A stretch of DNA of 64,000 nucleotides from Pseudomonas sp. PDM14 (GTDB taxonomy: Bacteria > Pseudomonadota > Gammaproteobacteria > Pseudomonadales > Pseudomonadaceae): the NCBI RefSeq assembly GCF_014851905.1, contig NZ_JACVAQ010000002.1:1054001-1118000 (forward strand), in the 5' to 3' direction. The position numbers and the translations under genes are program-made. Under the pieces are notes generated by a model, which was not told where the DNA came from, did not search any database, and worked only from the letters and a program-made list of their open reading frames with translations. Position 1 is the stretch's first letter. Each line of letters starts with the position of its first letter. This document shows positions 1 to 10,410 of the stretch, one piece after another.

Positions 1-570
1 CAGAACACCGCCTACGCCATGCGCGCCGGGCTGATGCGCGACGACAAGCAGCGCATCGCCGAAGCTATCGCCGCGCAGATCCCCGATCACGCCTCGCTGT
101 TCATCAACATCGGCACCACCACCGAATCCATCGCCCGCGCCCTGCTCAACCACAAGGGCCTGAAGGTGATCACCAACAACCTGCACGTAGCCGCGCAACT
201 CAGCACCAAGCCGGATTTCGAAGTGCTGGTGGCCGGCGGCACGGTGCGCAGCGACGGCGGCGTAGTCGGCCAGGCGGCGGTCGATTTCATCAACCAGTTC
301 AAGGTCGACTTCGCCCTGGTCGGCATCAGCGGCATCGACGAAGACGGCAGCCTGCTCGACTTCGATTACCAGGAAGTGCGTGTCTCCCAGGCGATCATCG
401 ACAACGCACGACAGGTCTACCTGGCCGCCGACTCCAGCAAGTTCGGCCGCAACGCCGTGGTTCGCCTCGGCCCGATCAGCCTGGTCGACCGCGTCTACAC
501 CGACGCCCCACCCTCGCCCGCCCTGGCGCGCCTGCTCACCGAGCGGAAGATCCAGCTCAACGTCGTCTGA
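1..570 (+). CDS. glpR: GlpR, DeoR-family glycerol-3-phosphate repressor (5' end outside window)
   Basis: Partial gene: the reading frame is open from base 1 to the TGA at 568-570, giving about 189 C-terminal residues of a protein normally near 250 aa; the N-terminal helix-turn-helix lies outside the window. What remains is the DeoR-type sugar-phosphate sensor domain, with the glycine/threonine-rich phosphate-binding stretch NIGTTTES and the later [11 protein letters not shown] block typical of GlpR. It lies directly upstream of glpD on the same strand, the usual Pseudomonas order. GlpR represses glp genes and is released by glycerol-3-phosphate. Identification rests on sequence plus this neighbour; a different DeoR regulator is unlikely. 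Confidence 0.9.
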   Translation, partial: QNTAYAMRAGLMRDDKQRIAEAIAAQIPDHASLFINIGTTTESIARALLNHKGLKVITNNLHVAAQLSTKPDFEVLVAGGTVRSDGGVVGQAAVDFINQFKVDFALVGISGIDEDGSLLDFDYQEVRVSQAIIDNARQVYLAADSSKFGRNAVVRLGPISLVDRVYTDAPPSPALARLLTERKIQLNVV

Positions 571-657
571 CGGCGCGTTCACGGCGCCCGAATCCCTGGG
601 ACGATCTGACGTGCGGCCCGCTTTCGGGGTGGCGCGAGCAGCTGGCTTCGACTAGCA

Positions 658-687
658 TATTTTCGGAAACGAACATTAATGTTCATT
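658..687. promoter_or_regulatory. GlpR-like operator upstream of glpD
   Basis: Bases 658-677 (TATTTTCGGA followed by AACGAACATT) match the E. coli GlpR operator consensus WATGTTCGWTAWCGAACATW at 17 of 20 positions. An extra half-site, AATGTTCATT, follows at 678-687, so that 671-684 is a perfect 14-bp palindrome. The position, 23-52 bp before the glpD ATG, suits repression. Binding by the Pseudomonas protein is inferred. Confidence 0.6.
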
Positions 688-709
688 TTAAAACTCTCCG
701 GTGCTTGCC

Positions 710-2236
710 ATGCCCCTCAGCCAAACGCCTCCCATCGCTGAAATCTATGACCTCGCCGTAGTCGGTGGCGGCATCAACGGTGCCGGCATCGCCGCCGATG
801 CTGCCGGGCGCGGCCTCTCGGTGTTCCTTTGCGAACGCGACGACCTGGCCAGCCACACCTCGTCGGCCAGCAGCAAGCTGATCCACGGCGGCCTGCGCTA
901 CCTTGAGCACTACGAATTCCGCCTGGTGCGCGAGGCGCTGGCCGAGCGCGAGGTGCTGCTGGCCAAAGCGCCGCACATCGTCAAACCCATGCGTTTCATC
1001 CTGCCCCACCGCCCGCACCTGCGCCCGGCGTGGATGATTCGCGCCGGCCTGTTCCTCTACGACCACCTCGGCAAGCGCGAGAAACTGCCCGGCTCCAACG
1101 GCGTGCGCTTCGGCGCCGGCAGCCCGCTCAAGGCGGAGATCGGCCGCGGCTTCGAATACTCTGACTGCTGGGTCGACGACGCACGCCTGGTGGTGCTCAA
1201 CGCCATGGCTGCGCGCGAACGCAACGCGCACATCCACACCCGCACCCGCTGCGTCAGCGCGCGGCGCAGCAAGGGCCTGTGGCACCTGCATCTGGAACGC
1301 AGCGACGGCAGCCTGTTCTCGATTCGCAGCCGCGCCCTGGTCAACGCCGCCGGCCCTTGGGTGGCGCGCTTTATCCAGGACGACCTCAAGCAGAAGGCGC
1401 CCTACGGTATCCGCCTGATCCAGGGCAGCCATATCGTGGTGCCGCGCCTGCACGATCAGGAGCAGGCCTACATCCTGCAGAACGAGGACCAGCGCATCGT
1501 CTTCGTCATTCCTTGGCTGGAGCGTTTCAGCCTGATCGGCACCACCGACCGCGAATACCAGGGCGACCCGGCCAAGGTGGCGATCAGCGAGGAAGAGACC
1601 GATTACCTGCTCAAGGTGGTCAATGCCCACTTCAAGCGCCAGCTCGTCCGCGATGACATCGTGCACACCTATGCCGGCGTACGCCCGCTGTGCGACGACG
1701 AATCGGACGACCCCGCCGCCGTGACTCGCGACTACACCCTGGCGCTCAGTACCCAGGCCGGCGAAGCGCCGCTGCTATCGGTGTTCGGCGGCAAGCTGAC
1801 TACCTACCGCAAGCTGGCCGAGTCGGCGCTGACGGAACTGGCACCGTACTTTCCACACCTGTGCCCGCCCTGGACCGCCGAGGCGCCATTGCCCGGCGGC
1901 GAACAGATGAGCAGCCGCGAGGTGCTGGTCGAGCAGCTGTGTTCCCGGCATGGCTGGCTGCCGCGCGAACTGGCCCAGCGCTGGGCCGGCACCTATGGCA
2001 GCCGCGCCTGGCGCATCGTCGAAGGCGCGCGACAGATCGGCGACCTCGGTGAAAACCTCGGCGCCGGCCTGTATGCCCGCGAGGTCGATTACCTGCGCGA
2101 GCAGGAGTGGGCAGTCGAGGCGGCGGACATTCTCTGGCGGCGGACCAAGCTCGGCCTGTTCATGACACCCGGCCAGCAGACCCGTCTGCGCGACTACCTG
2201 AGCAATTCACGCCAGGTGCTCCCGGCTAGCGCCTGA
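710..2236 (+). CDS. glpD: Aerobic glycerol-3-phosphate dehydrogenase GlpD
   Basis: Membrane-associated FAD enzyme that oxidises sn-glycerol-3-phosphate to dihydroxyacetone phosphate and passes electrons to quinone. The protein is 508 aa, the family length. The N-terminus has the dinucleotide-binding fingerprint DLAVVGGGINGAGIA followed by the DAAGRG segment; SSKLIHGGLRYLEHYEF, IQGSHIVVP and GTTDREYQGDP are conserved GlpD blocks, and FGGKLTTYRKLAE is near the C-terminal third. The start was set at the ATG at 710; a GTG three codons upstream (701) is in frame and cannot be excluded. The gene follows glpR and sits behind a GlpR-like operator, so induction by glycerol-3-phosphate is expected. Confidence 0.97.
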   Translation: MPLSQTPPIAEIYDLAVVGGGINGAGIAADAAGRGLSVFLCERDDLASHTSSASSKLIHGGLRYLEHYEFRLVREALAEREVLLAKAPHIVKPMRFILPHRPHLRPAWMIRAGLFLYDHLGKREKLPGSNGVRFGAGSPLKAEIGRGFEYSDCWVDDARLVVLNAMAARERNAHIHTRTRCVSARRSKGLWHLHLERSDGSLFSIRSRALVNAAGPWVARFIQDDLKQKAPYGIRLIQGSHIVVPRLHDQEQAYILQNEDQRIVFVIPWLERFSLIGTTDREYQGDPAKVAISEEETDYLLKVVNAHFKRQLVRDDIVHTYAGVRPLCDDESDDPAAVTRDYTLALSTQAGEAPLLSVFGGKLTTYRKLAESALTELAPYFPHLCPPWTAEAPLPGGEQMSSREVLVEQLCSRHGWLPRELAQRWAGTYGSRAWRIVEGARQIGDLGENLGAGLYAREVDYLREQEWAVEAADILWRRTKLGLFMTPGQQTRLRDYLSNSRQVLPASA

Positions 2237-2253
2237 TCGCGCAATCGCCGCAG

Positions 2254-2270
2254 GGTGCGCCGTGCGCACC
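2254..2270. other. Short perfect hairpin between convergent glpD and hydrolase
   Basis: GGTGCGC and GCGCACC form a 7-bp stem around a CGT loop between the two convergent stop codons. There is no T-tract, so a role as a rho-independent terminator is uncertain. Confidence 0.35.
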
Positions 2271-2309
2271 ACAAACACATCGTGGCGTCCTAGTGCGCGT
2301 GGGGCGCGC

Positions 2310-3329
2310 CTACAACGGCTGCGGCCCGGCATCCCCCATCTGCGCCAGCTGCTGCTCGCCATCCAGGCGATGGGCGCGCAGGTGCGGCAGCACTGCGGCC
2401 AGCAGCGGCGCCTTGAACGCCGGCTGGAAGCGATGGGCCAGGCCCGGGATCAGTTTCAGCACACTGCCCTTTATATGCGCCGCCACGTGCACGCCATGCA
2501 TCACCGGCAGCAACGGGTCGGCCGTGCCGTGCACCACCAGGGTCGGCACGCGCAGGCGATTGAGCAGGTCGACCCGGCTCGGCTCGGCGAGGATCGCCAT
2601 GATCTGCCGCTGCACGCCCTGCGGGTTGAACGCGCGGTCATAGGACAGCGCTGCTTCGTGCAGCAAACCGTTACGGTCGCTGGCGATGCTCGGGCTGCCG
2701 AGCGCGGCCAGCAGGTCGGCCTGCTGGGCGATGGCGGCGTCGCGGCTCGGCGCCTCGCGGCGAGCCAGCAGCTCCAGCAGCGCGGCGTGCGGTGCGGGCA
2801 AACCAGGCGCGCCGGAGCTGGTCATCAGCAGGGTCAGGCTTTCCACCCGCTGCGGGGCGATATCGGCGACGTGCTGGGCGATCATCCCGCCCATGCTCGC
2901 GCCCAGCAGATGAAAGCGCTGCACGCCGAGGGCATCCATCAGGCCCAGGGTATCGCCGGCCATGTCGCGCAGGCTGTAAGGCGCGCTGACGCTCAGCCCC
3001 AGGCGGTAGCGCACTGCCTCGTAGGCCAGGCTCGGCACCGGCGGCGAGGCAACCCAGCTGGACAGGCCGACGTCGCGGTTGTCGAAGCGCACCACGCGAA
3101 AGCCCTGCTCGCACAGGCTGCTCACCACCTCGTCGGGCCAGTGAATCAGCTGCCCACCGAGGCCCATCACCAGCAGCAGCACCGGGTCGCTGTCGCGGCC
3201 GACACTCTGGTAGGCCAGGCGCACGTCGCCCACCGGCGCGGTCGCCACCGGCACGTTCACATCACAACGGGAGGCCGCAAAGGACGGCAAGCCGCACAAC
3301 AACGCAGCCAACAGAAAAAACGCACGCAT
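2310..3329 (-). CDS. Secreted alpha/beta-hydrolase
   Basis: Predicted periplasmic hydrolase of 339 aa. I chose the ATG at 3329 because it opens a clear signal peptide (MRAFFLLAALLCGLPSFAAS); the frame continues further upstream but that part has no coding character. The nucleophile elbow is GASMGG, the acid is probably the Asp of GTADPLLP, and the His is in GLAHRF near the C-terminus, giving a Ser-Asp-His triad. The oxyanion region reads VMGLGGQ, and RFDNRDVGLS is common in the haloperoxidase/esterase-like subgroup. The substrate cannot be told from sequence. It is convergent with glpD and has no evident operon partner. Confidence 0.85.
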   Translation of the reverse strand: MRAFFLLAALLCGLPSFAASRCDVNVPVATAPVGDVRLAYQSVGRDSDPVLLLVMGLGGQLIHWPDEVVSSLCEQGFRVVRFDNRDVGLSSWVASPPVPSLAYEAVRYRLGLSVSAPYSLRDMAGDTLGLMDALGVQRFHLLGASMGGMIAQHVADIAPQRVESLTLLMTSSGAPGLPAPHAALLELLARREAPSRDAAIAQQADLLAALGSPSIASDRNGLLHEAALSYDRAFNPQGVQRQIMAILAEPSRVDLLNRLRVPTLVVHGTADPLLPVMHGVHVAAHIKGSVLKLIPGLAHRFQPAFKAPLLAAVLPHLRAHRLDGEQQLAQMGDAGPQPL

Positions 3330-3558
3330 CACAAAATACCCGGAACGCAGAACCCCAATGGAGCAGGAGTCTGCCGTCATCCGTAGACGCGCGCTGCCAC
3401 ACAACCGTGACAGTTTGATGAAGCCTGCCGAACGGTCGAGCTGGAGCCTTCGCTGGGCAAAAAGTGAAGGGGCGGGCTGGAAGCTGGTCATAGGAGCGCG
3501 CCCCTCACCCTAACCCTCTCCCGGAGGAGAGGGGATAAAAGCGGAAGCGCGAAGCCCT

Positions 3559-5175
3559 CTAGAACGACGTTCCCTCGGGCTGCGTGCGTGGCCAGACCAG
3601 GCTGAACTGCGCGCCGGCGAGAGCGGTGCTGCGGCCGATGTGTGCACGACCGGCGTGCCAGTAGATGATCCGCCGCACGATGGACAGGCCCAGGCCGTGG
3701 CCACCAGAGGCCCGCGTACGGCTGTCATCCAGGCGCAGGAATGGCGCGAAGATGTGTTCCCAGTGGCTTTCCGGCACGCCGGGGCCGTCATCCTCGACAT
3801 CGATACGGCAACGCTTGCGGCCGATGCGGTAGGACAGCCGTACGCGCGAGTCGGCATGGCGCAGGGCGTTGCTCACCAGGTTCTGCAGCGCGCGGTGCAG
3901 ATAGCGCGGCTCGGCCTCGACCAGCGTGCTGCCGTCGGGCGCACTCTGCGAGGCGGCGAACTCGACGCGCACATCCGCGCGCAACGGCGCCAGTTCGGCG
4001 ATCACCTGCTCGAGCAGCGCGCGCAGGTCGACCATCTGGTAGCTCAGCGCCGGCGAGCCCTGCTCCAGGCGGGCATAGACCAGCATCTCGTCGACCAGCT
4101 TGTCCAGCTCCTGAATGTCGCTGTCCATGCCGGTCATGTACTTCTGCCGGGCCTGGTCGGTCTCGGCGTCACCGATCATCTCCAGGCCGAAGCGCAGGCG
4201 TGCCACCGGCGTGCGCAGCTCGTGAGAGACGGCGCGAACCATCTCGCGCTGCATGCTCAGCAGGCGCTGCAGCTGCTCGGCCATGGCGTTGAAGGTCGAA
4301 GCCAGGCGGCCTACCGAGTCGGCGCCGAGGGTCGGCACGCGGGTTTCCAGGTGGCCACCGGCAATCAGCGCGGCGGCCTGCTCCAGGCCCTGCAGGCGGC
4401 GCTCCAGGCGGCGCACCAGGAGATAGAGGATCAGCCCGGTGAGGCTCAGGCCGAGCACGCCGATCAGCACCAGCAGTTCGGTCGGGTACGGGTTCATCTG
4501 GAACAGCGGGCCGACTTCCAGCACCCAGGGCGTGCCGACCATGCCGGCGATGACGCGGATCGAGTCGCCGCCCTTGCCCAGCGCCAGCACGGTATCGCCC
4601 TCGTCCACGCGGCGGCGCTGATCGTCGTCGAGGTCGACCTTTTCCAGGGTGACCAGGCGCAGATCGAAACCGAACTGCTTGGCCTCCTTCAACTCGGCCA
4701 GGCGTCGCGGCTGCTCGACAATCGGGTAGCGCACCAGTTCGTCCATCAACAGGTACACCGTGGCGCGCGCCAGCTGTTCGCTGATCTGCTCGACCTCGGC
4801 GGTGAGCACCAGTTGCTGGTCGCTGCTGACCAGGCTGTAGACCCTGGCCGCGTGCGGCCCGGTCTGTTCCACCAGCACCTGGCCGCGCAACAGCTGGCCG
4901 CGGGCGCGGCCATCCAGCGGCTCGCTGTACAGCGGCTCCAGTGCCAGCGGCACGCCGAGCAGGCGGCTCCAGGTGACCAGCGCGCGGCGGCGGTCGACCT
5001 CCTCCATGCGCTCGAGGTTATCGGCCATCAGGCGGAAGGTGCCGCGCGCCAGCAGCTCGCGGTACTGGTCGCTGCGCAGCTCGTTGGTCAGCTGCAGGGC
5101 GCCGACGCCGAGCAGCGCCACCAGCACCAGCGCGGCGATGATGCCGCCGTAGATGCGCAGGAAAATCGTGTTCAT
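3559..5175 (-). CDS. Sensor histidine kinase, RstB-like
   Basis: Inner-membrane sensor of 538 aa. The start was set at the ATG at 5175, which overlaps the stop of the upstream acetyltransferase by ATGA and opens directly into the first membrane helix (residues 8-28). A periplasmic domain follows to about residue 228, then a second helix (about 230-255), a HAMP region, the HisKA motif VSHELRTPVARLR with His near residue 318, and an HATPase domain with DDGPGVP and GHGLGLSIV. The domain plan and its place beside nrdA match the P. aeruginosa PA1157-PA1158 pair, which resembles RstAB. The signal is unknown. It is the last gene of a three-gene operon starting at 6434. Confidence 0.88.
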   Translation of the reverse strand: MNTIFLRIYGGIIAALVLVALLGVGALQLTNELRSDQYRELLARGTFRLMADNLERMEEVDRRRALVTWSRLLGVPLALEPLYSEPLDGRARGQLLRGQVLVEQTGPHAARVYSLVSSDQQLVLTAEVEQISEQLARATVYLLMDELVRYPIVEQPRRLAELKEAKQFGFDLRLVTLEKVDLDDDQRRRVDEGDTVLALGKGGDSIRVIAGMVGTPWVLEVGPLFQMNPYPTELLVLIGVLGLSLTGLILYLLVRRLERRLQGLEQAAALIAGGHLETRVPTLGADSVGRLASTFNAMAEQLQRLLSMQREMVRAVSHELRTPVARLRFGLEMIGDAETDQARQKYMTGMDSDIQELDKLVDEMLVYARLEQGSPALSYQMVDLRALLEQVIAELAPLRADVRVEFAASQSAPDGSTLVEAEPRYLHRALQNLVSNALRHADSRVRLSYRIGRKRCRIDVEDDGPGVPESHWEHIFAPFLRLDDSRTRASGGHGLGLSIVRRIIYWHAGRAHIGRSTALAGAQFSLVWPRTQPEGTSF

Positions 5176-5711
5176 GGATGCCAGTCCGGGCGCAGCAGGC
5201 CGTAGTTGTCCAGATCGTTGAAGCGCCCGTGCTTGAGTTCGCACTCGCGGCGCGTGCCTTCGTGGACGAAGCCCAGGTGCTCCAGCAGACGGCAGCTGCC
5301 TATGTTCTGCGGCACCACCACCGCCTCGACGCGGTGCACGTTCATCACCGTGAACGCGTGTTCGATCACCGGCGCCAGGCATTCGCGCATGACGCCATCG
5401 CCCCAGAACTCCGGCAGCAGCCAGTAGCCCAGCTCGATACGCCGGTGCGCGCGCTCCCAGTCATTGACCCCACAGGCACCGATCAGCGTCTGTGGCGCGT
5501 CCGGGCGGCAGATGCCCCACCACAGGCCTTCCTGTTCTTCCTGCAACTGGCGGTACCAGTCCATCTGCGTCTGGGTGGCCAGCAGCGAGTCGTAGGACAC
5601 ACCGTAATGCTCGACCACGCGCGGGTCCGACAGCCCTTTATAGATGGCATCGATATCCGCCTGAAGGATTTCACGCAGGACGAAGCGCGCCGTGGTAAAG
5701 GTCGGGAACAT
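5172..5711 (-). CDS. GNAT acetyltransferase, RimJ/RimL type
   Basis: A 179-aa GNAT-fold N-acetyltransferase of the RimJ/RimL (Acetyltransf_3) group: it begins with TARFVLREILQAD, has the central IELGYWLLPEFWGDGVM strand and acetyl-CoA-binding turn, and ends with AVVVPQNIGSCRLLEHLGF. Such enzymes acetylate ribosomal protein N-termini, amino-acid analogues or polyamines; the substrate here is unknown. It lies between the response regulator (3-bp gap) and the sensor kinase (4-bp ATGA overlap), so the three are almost certainly co-translated. Whether it modifies a component of the two-component system is not shown by sequence. Confidence 0.85.
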   Translation of the reverse strand: MFPTFTTARFVLREILQADIDAIYKGLSDPRVVEHYGVSYDSLLATQTQMDWYRQLQEEQEGLWWGICRPDAPQTLIGACGVNDWERAHRRIELGYWLLPEFWGDGVMRECLAPVIEHAFTVMNVHRVEAVVVPQNIGSCRLLEHLGFVHEGTRRECELKHGRFNDLDNYGLLRPDWHP

Positions 5712-5714
5712 GGC

Positions 5715-6434
5715 TCAGGCCAGCTCTTCGGCGGCTTCGGCGACGAACAGGTAGCCCTTGCTGCGCACGGTCTTGATCAACCGCGGGTGCATCGGGTCGT
5801 CACCGATCTTCGGGCGGATGCGCGAGATGCGTACGTCGATGGAGCGGTCCTGGCCGTCATATTCGATGCCGCGCAACGCGGTGAAGATCTCCTCGCGCGA
5901 GAGGATGCGCCCGGCGTTGGCCACCAGCAGCCAGAGCAGGTCGAACTCGGCGCTGGTCAGCTCGATGCTCTGCTCGCGCAGCCAGGCTTCGCGCAGGGCG
6001 CTGTCGATCACCAGTTGGCCGAACTGCAGGCGCCGCTGGGTTTCGCTCGGCGCCTCGCTGCTCTCGCTGCGCCGCAACAGGGCGCGGATGCGCGCCAACA
6101 GCACGCGCGGGCGCACCGGCTTGCACACGTAGTCGTCGGCGCCCATCTCCAGGCCAAGCACTTCATCCATGTCGTCGGTGCGCGCGGTGAGCATCAGGAT
6201 CGGGCCGTCGTACTGGCCGCGCACCTTGCGGCAGATGGACAGGCCATCCTCGCCGGGCAGCATCAGGTCGAGCACCACCAGGTCGGGCTGCTCGCGCAGG
6301 ATGCGCGCCGCCGCCTTGCCGCCATCGGACTCGATCGCCACCTTCAGGCCGTTGCTCTCCAGGTACTCCTGGGTCAGCTCGGCCAGCCGCTGGTCATCCT
6401 CGACAATCAGGATCTGCCAGGCTTCCTGTTCCAC
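5715..6434 (-). CDS. OmpR-family response regulator, RstA-like
   Basis: DNA-binding response regulator of 239 aa. The receiver domain has acidic residues at the start (LIVEDDQRLAEL), the phospho-acceptor Asp in VVLDLMLPGEDG near residue 55, and the conserved Lys in DDYVCKPV. The C-terminal winged helix has LTSAEFDLLWLL, ILSREEIF and the recognition segment DRSIDVRISRIRPKIG, followed by TVRSKGYLF. It is the first gene of the operon with the acetyltransferase and the RstB-like kinase, and is divergent from nrdA across a 785-bp region. Confidence 0.92.
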   Translation of the reverse strand: MEQEAWQILIVEDDQRLAELTQEYLESNGLKVAIESDGGKAAARILREQPDLVVLDLMLPGEDGLSICRKVRGQYDGPILMLTARTDDMDEVLGLEMGADDYVCKPVRPRVLLARIRALLRRSESSEAPSETQRRLQFGQLVIDSALREAWLREQSIELTSAEFDLLWLLVANAGRILSREEIFTALRGIEYDGQDRSIDVRISRIRPKIGDDPMHPRLIKTVRSKGYLFVAEAAEELA

Positions 6435-6583
6435 ACGCCCTCCTACCTATCTATATGCCGCTCGAAGCAGGCGGCGATTGTAGCAATACGCACTCCTGCA
6501 CGGCGCGCTTGCACGGCCCTGCACCAACTCTGGCCAGGGCGCCGGCAGGCTACTCCAGACGGCAGATTCAGGCATGCACAAAG

Positions 6584-6599
6584 ACCCTACATATTGTGT
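6584..6599. promoter_or_regulatory. Distal NrdR-like box
   Basis: The 16-mer ACCCTACATATTGTGT matches the NrdR box consensus ACACWATATATWGTGT at 14 of 16 positions. It is the best match in the region but stands alone, about 180 bp upstream of the paired boxes and closer to the divergent response-regulator gene. Its use is untested. Confidence 0.5.
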
Positions 6600-6730
6600 C
6601 TGTTGCGATGAGACAAAAGAGCTTCGCGCGTGCTGAAAAAAACCGTCAGGCACCTCGACGAACGGCTTACCCGGGCTCATCCCAGTAATCGCGGGGGCTT
6701 GGCAAAGTTACCCCAAAGTAACCCACAGAT

Positions 6731-6739
6731 TTATCCACA
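6731..6739 (+). promoter_or_regulatory. DnaA box upstream of nrdA
   Basis: TTATCCACA is a perfect match to the DnaA box TTATNCACA. DnaA boxes upstream of class Ia ribonucleotide reductase genes are known to couple dNTP synthesis to replication initiation in other bacteria; its function here is inferred. Confidence 0.6.
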
Positions 6740-6776
6740 GGCATTGGTGTTTTGTCAGCTTGCCTTCGCCAGCACA

Positions 6777-6823
6777 CCGCACTATCTTGTATCCCCATCG
6801 CAGCAAACACCTACATGTTGGGT
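6777..6823. promoter_or_regulatory. Paired NrdR boxes, 31 bp apart
   Basis: CCGCACTATCTTGTAT (6777-6792) and CACCTACATGTTGGGT (6808-6823) each match the NrdR consensus at 10-11 of 16 positions, with the inner C...G core kept. Their start-to-start distance is exactly 31 bp, the helical phasing known for NrdR tandem boxes. NrdR is the zinc/ATP-cone repressor of ribonucleotide reductase operons. The individual matches are moderate, but spacing and location upstream of nrdA support the call. Confidence 0.6.
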
Positions 6824-6960
6824 TTTGCACGGAAAACCCCACAAGCACATTTGCACGCTTTCGGTCCACACCCCGAACCAAAAAAGTGCAGATGAACGCC
6901 AGCAAAGACGATCCAGCTTCACCGATTTCGAGCAAGCACCCCAGCAACGCCAGCAGAGCG

Positions 6961-7100
6961 ATGGGGACTTGATCACGCTCCGGCCCTTCGGGGATGGAGC
7001 CACAACATCTAGTGGTGCTAGCGTAACTGCCAGCACAAGACTTCAAGAGCCAGGAAGGCGCTTTAGTCGTACCTTCCCTGCCCTGATTGCAAGTCCCCAT
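6961..7100 (+). ncRNA. Candidate structured leader RNA upstream of nrdA
   Basis: A perfect 11-bp inverted repeat, ATGGGGACTTG at 6961-6971 and CAAGTCCCCAT at 7090-7100, would close a 140-nt RNA domain. Inside are three further hairpins: GCTCC/GGAGC (6977-6981 with 6996-7000) capped by CCC-TTCG-GGG, a stable UUCG tetraloop; GTGCT/AGCAC (7015-7019 with 7032-7036); and CAGGAAGG with CCTTCCCTG (7051-7058 with 7072-7080, one bulge). The domain ends 119 nt before the nrdA start, which is where a 5'-UTR control element would lie. It does not match a riboswitch class I know; in particular no B12-box was seen. It could instead be an independent small RNA. Confidence 0.5.
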
Positions 7101-7219
7101 GCGTACAGCCACGTGCTGTCCGTCTGGCGTTGTCGATACGGAATGAACGGTGGTACGGCGCGGCACTCAACTGCCTTAGCGTCCAACTAAATAAAGAAAA
7201 ACACGGAGACCCGATCCCC

Positions 7220-10126
<2,907 letters not shown>

Positions 10127-10275
10127 GCGTGAACGCGCGTAGCTAAACGGCGCGCGCGTTGTTGCCCGGCAAGTCGGCCCCCATCACGTACAGGCGTACG
10201 CTCAGGGGCTCCGACTCACCGGGCGCCTAGCGCTCACTCGCTCAGCTCCACGCGAGAAAGCGCCCAGGATTTGCA

Positions 10276-10299
10276 CAAGCGCAGCGAATGCTGCGCTTG
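10276..10299 (+). other. Strong hairpin between nrdA and nrdB
   Basis: CAAGCGCAGC (10276-10285) and GCTGCGCTTG (10290-10299) form a perfect 10-bp stem with a GAAT loop in the 284-bp nrdA-nrdB gap. No T-tract follows, so it is more likely an mRNA-processing or stabilising stem than an intrinsic terminator. Nothing else recognisable lies in this gap apart from the nrdB ribosome binding site. Confidence 0.55.
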
Positions 10300-10410
10300 G
10301 GATGGGCAAGACAGCGCCCTCCCCTACAGATTTTCGTTTTTGCGTGCACACCCAACGCAACCCATATTCATGACCGGCCCGAGCCGGCACCCGATCAGGA
10401 GGAAACCACC

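Noticed and set aside
3640..5205. A 521-codon plus-strand frame opposite the RstB-like kinase
   Set aside because: Composition is His/Ala/Gln-rich shadow sequence; the kinase frame has all family motifs.
6961..7100. Cobalamin riboswitch
   Set aside because: No B12-box and the junction does not have the expected layout, although regulation by B12 would suit a ribonucleotide reductase gene.
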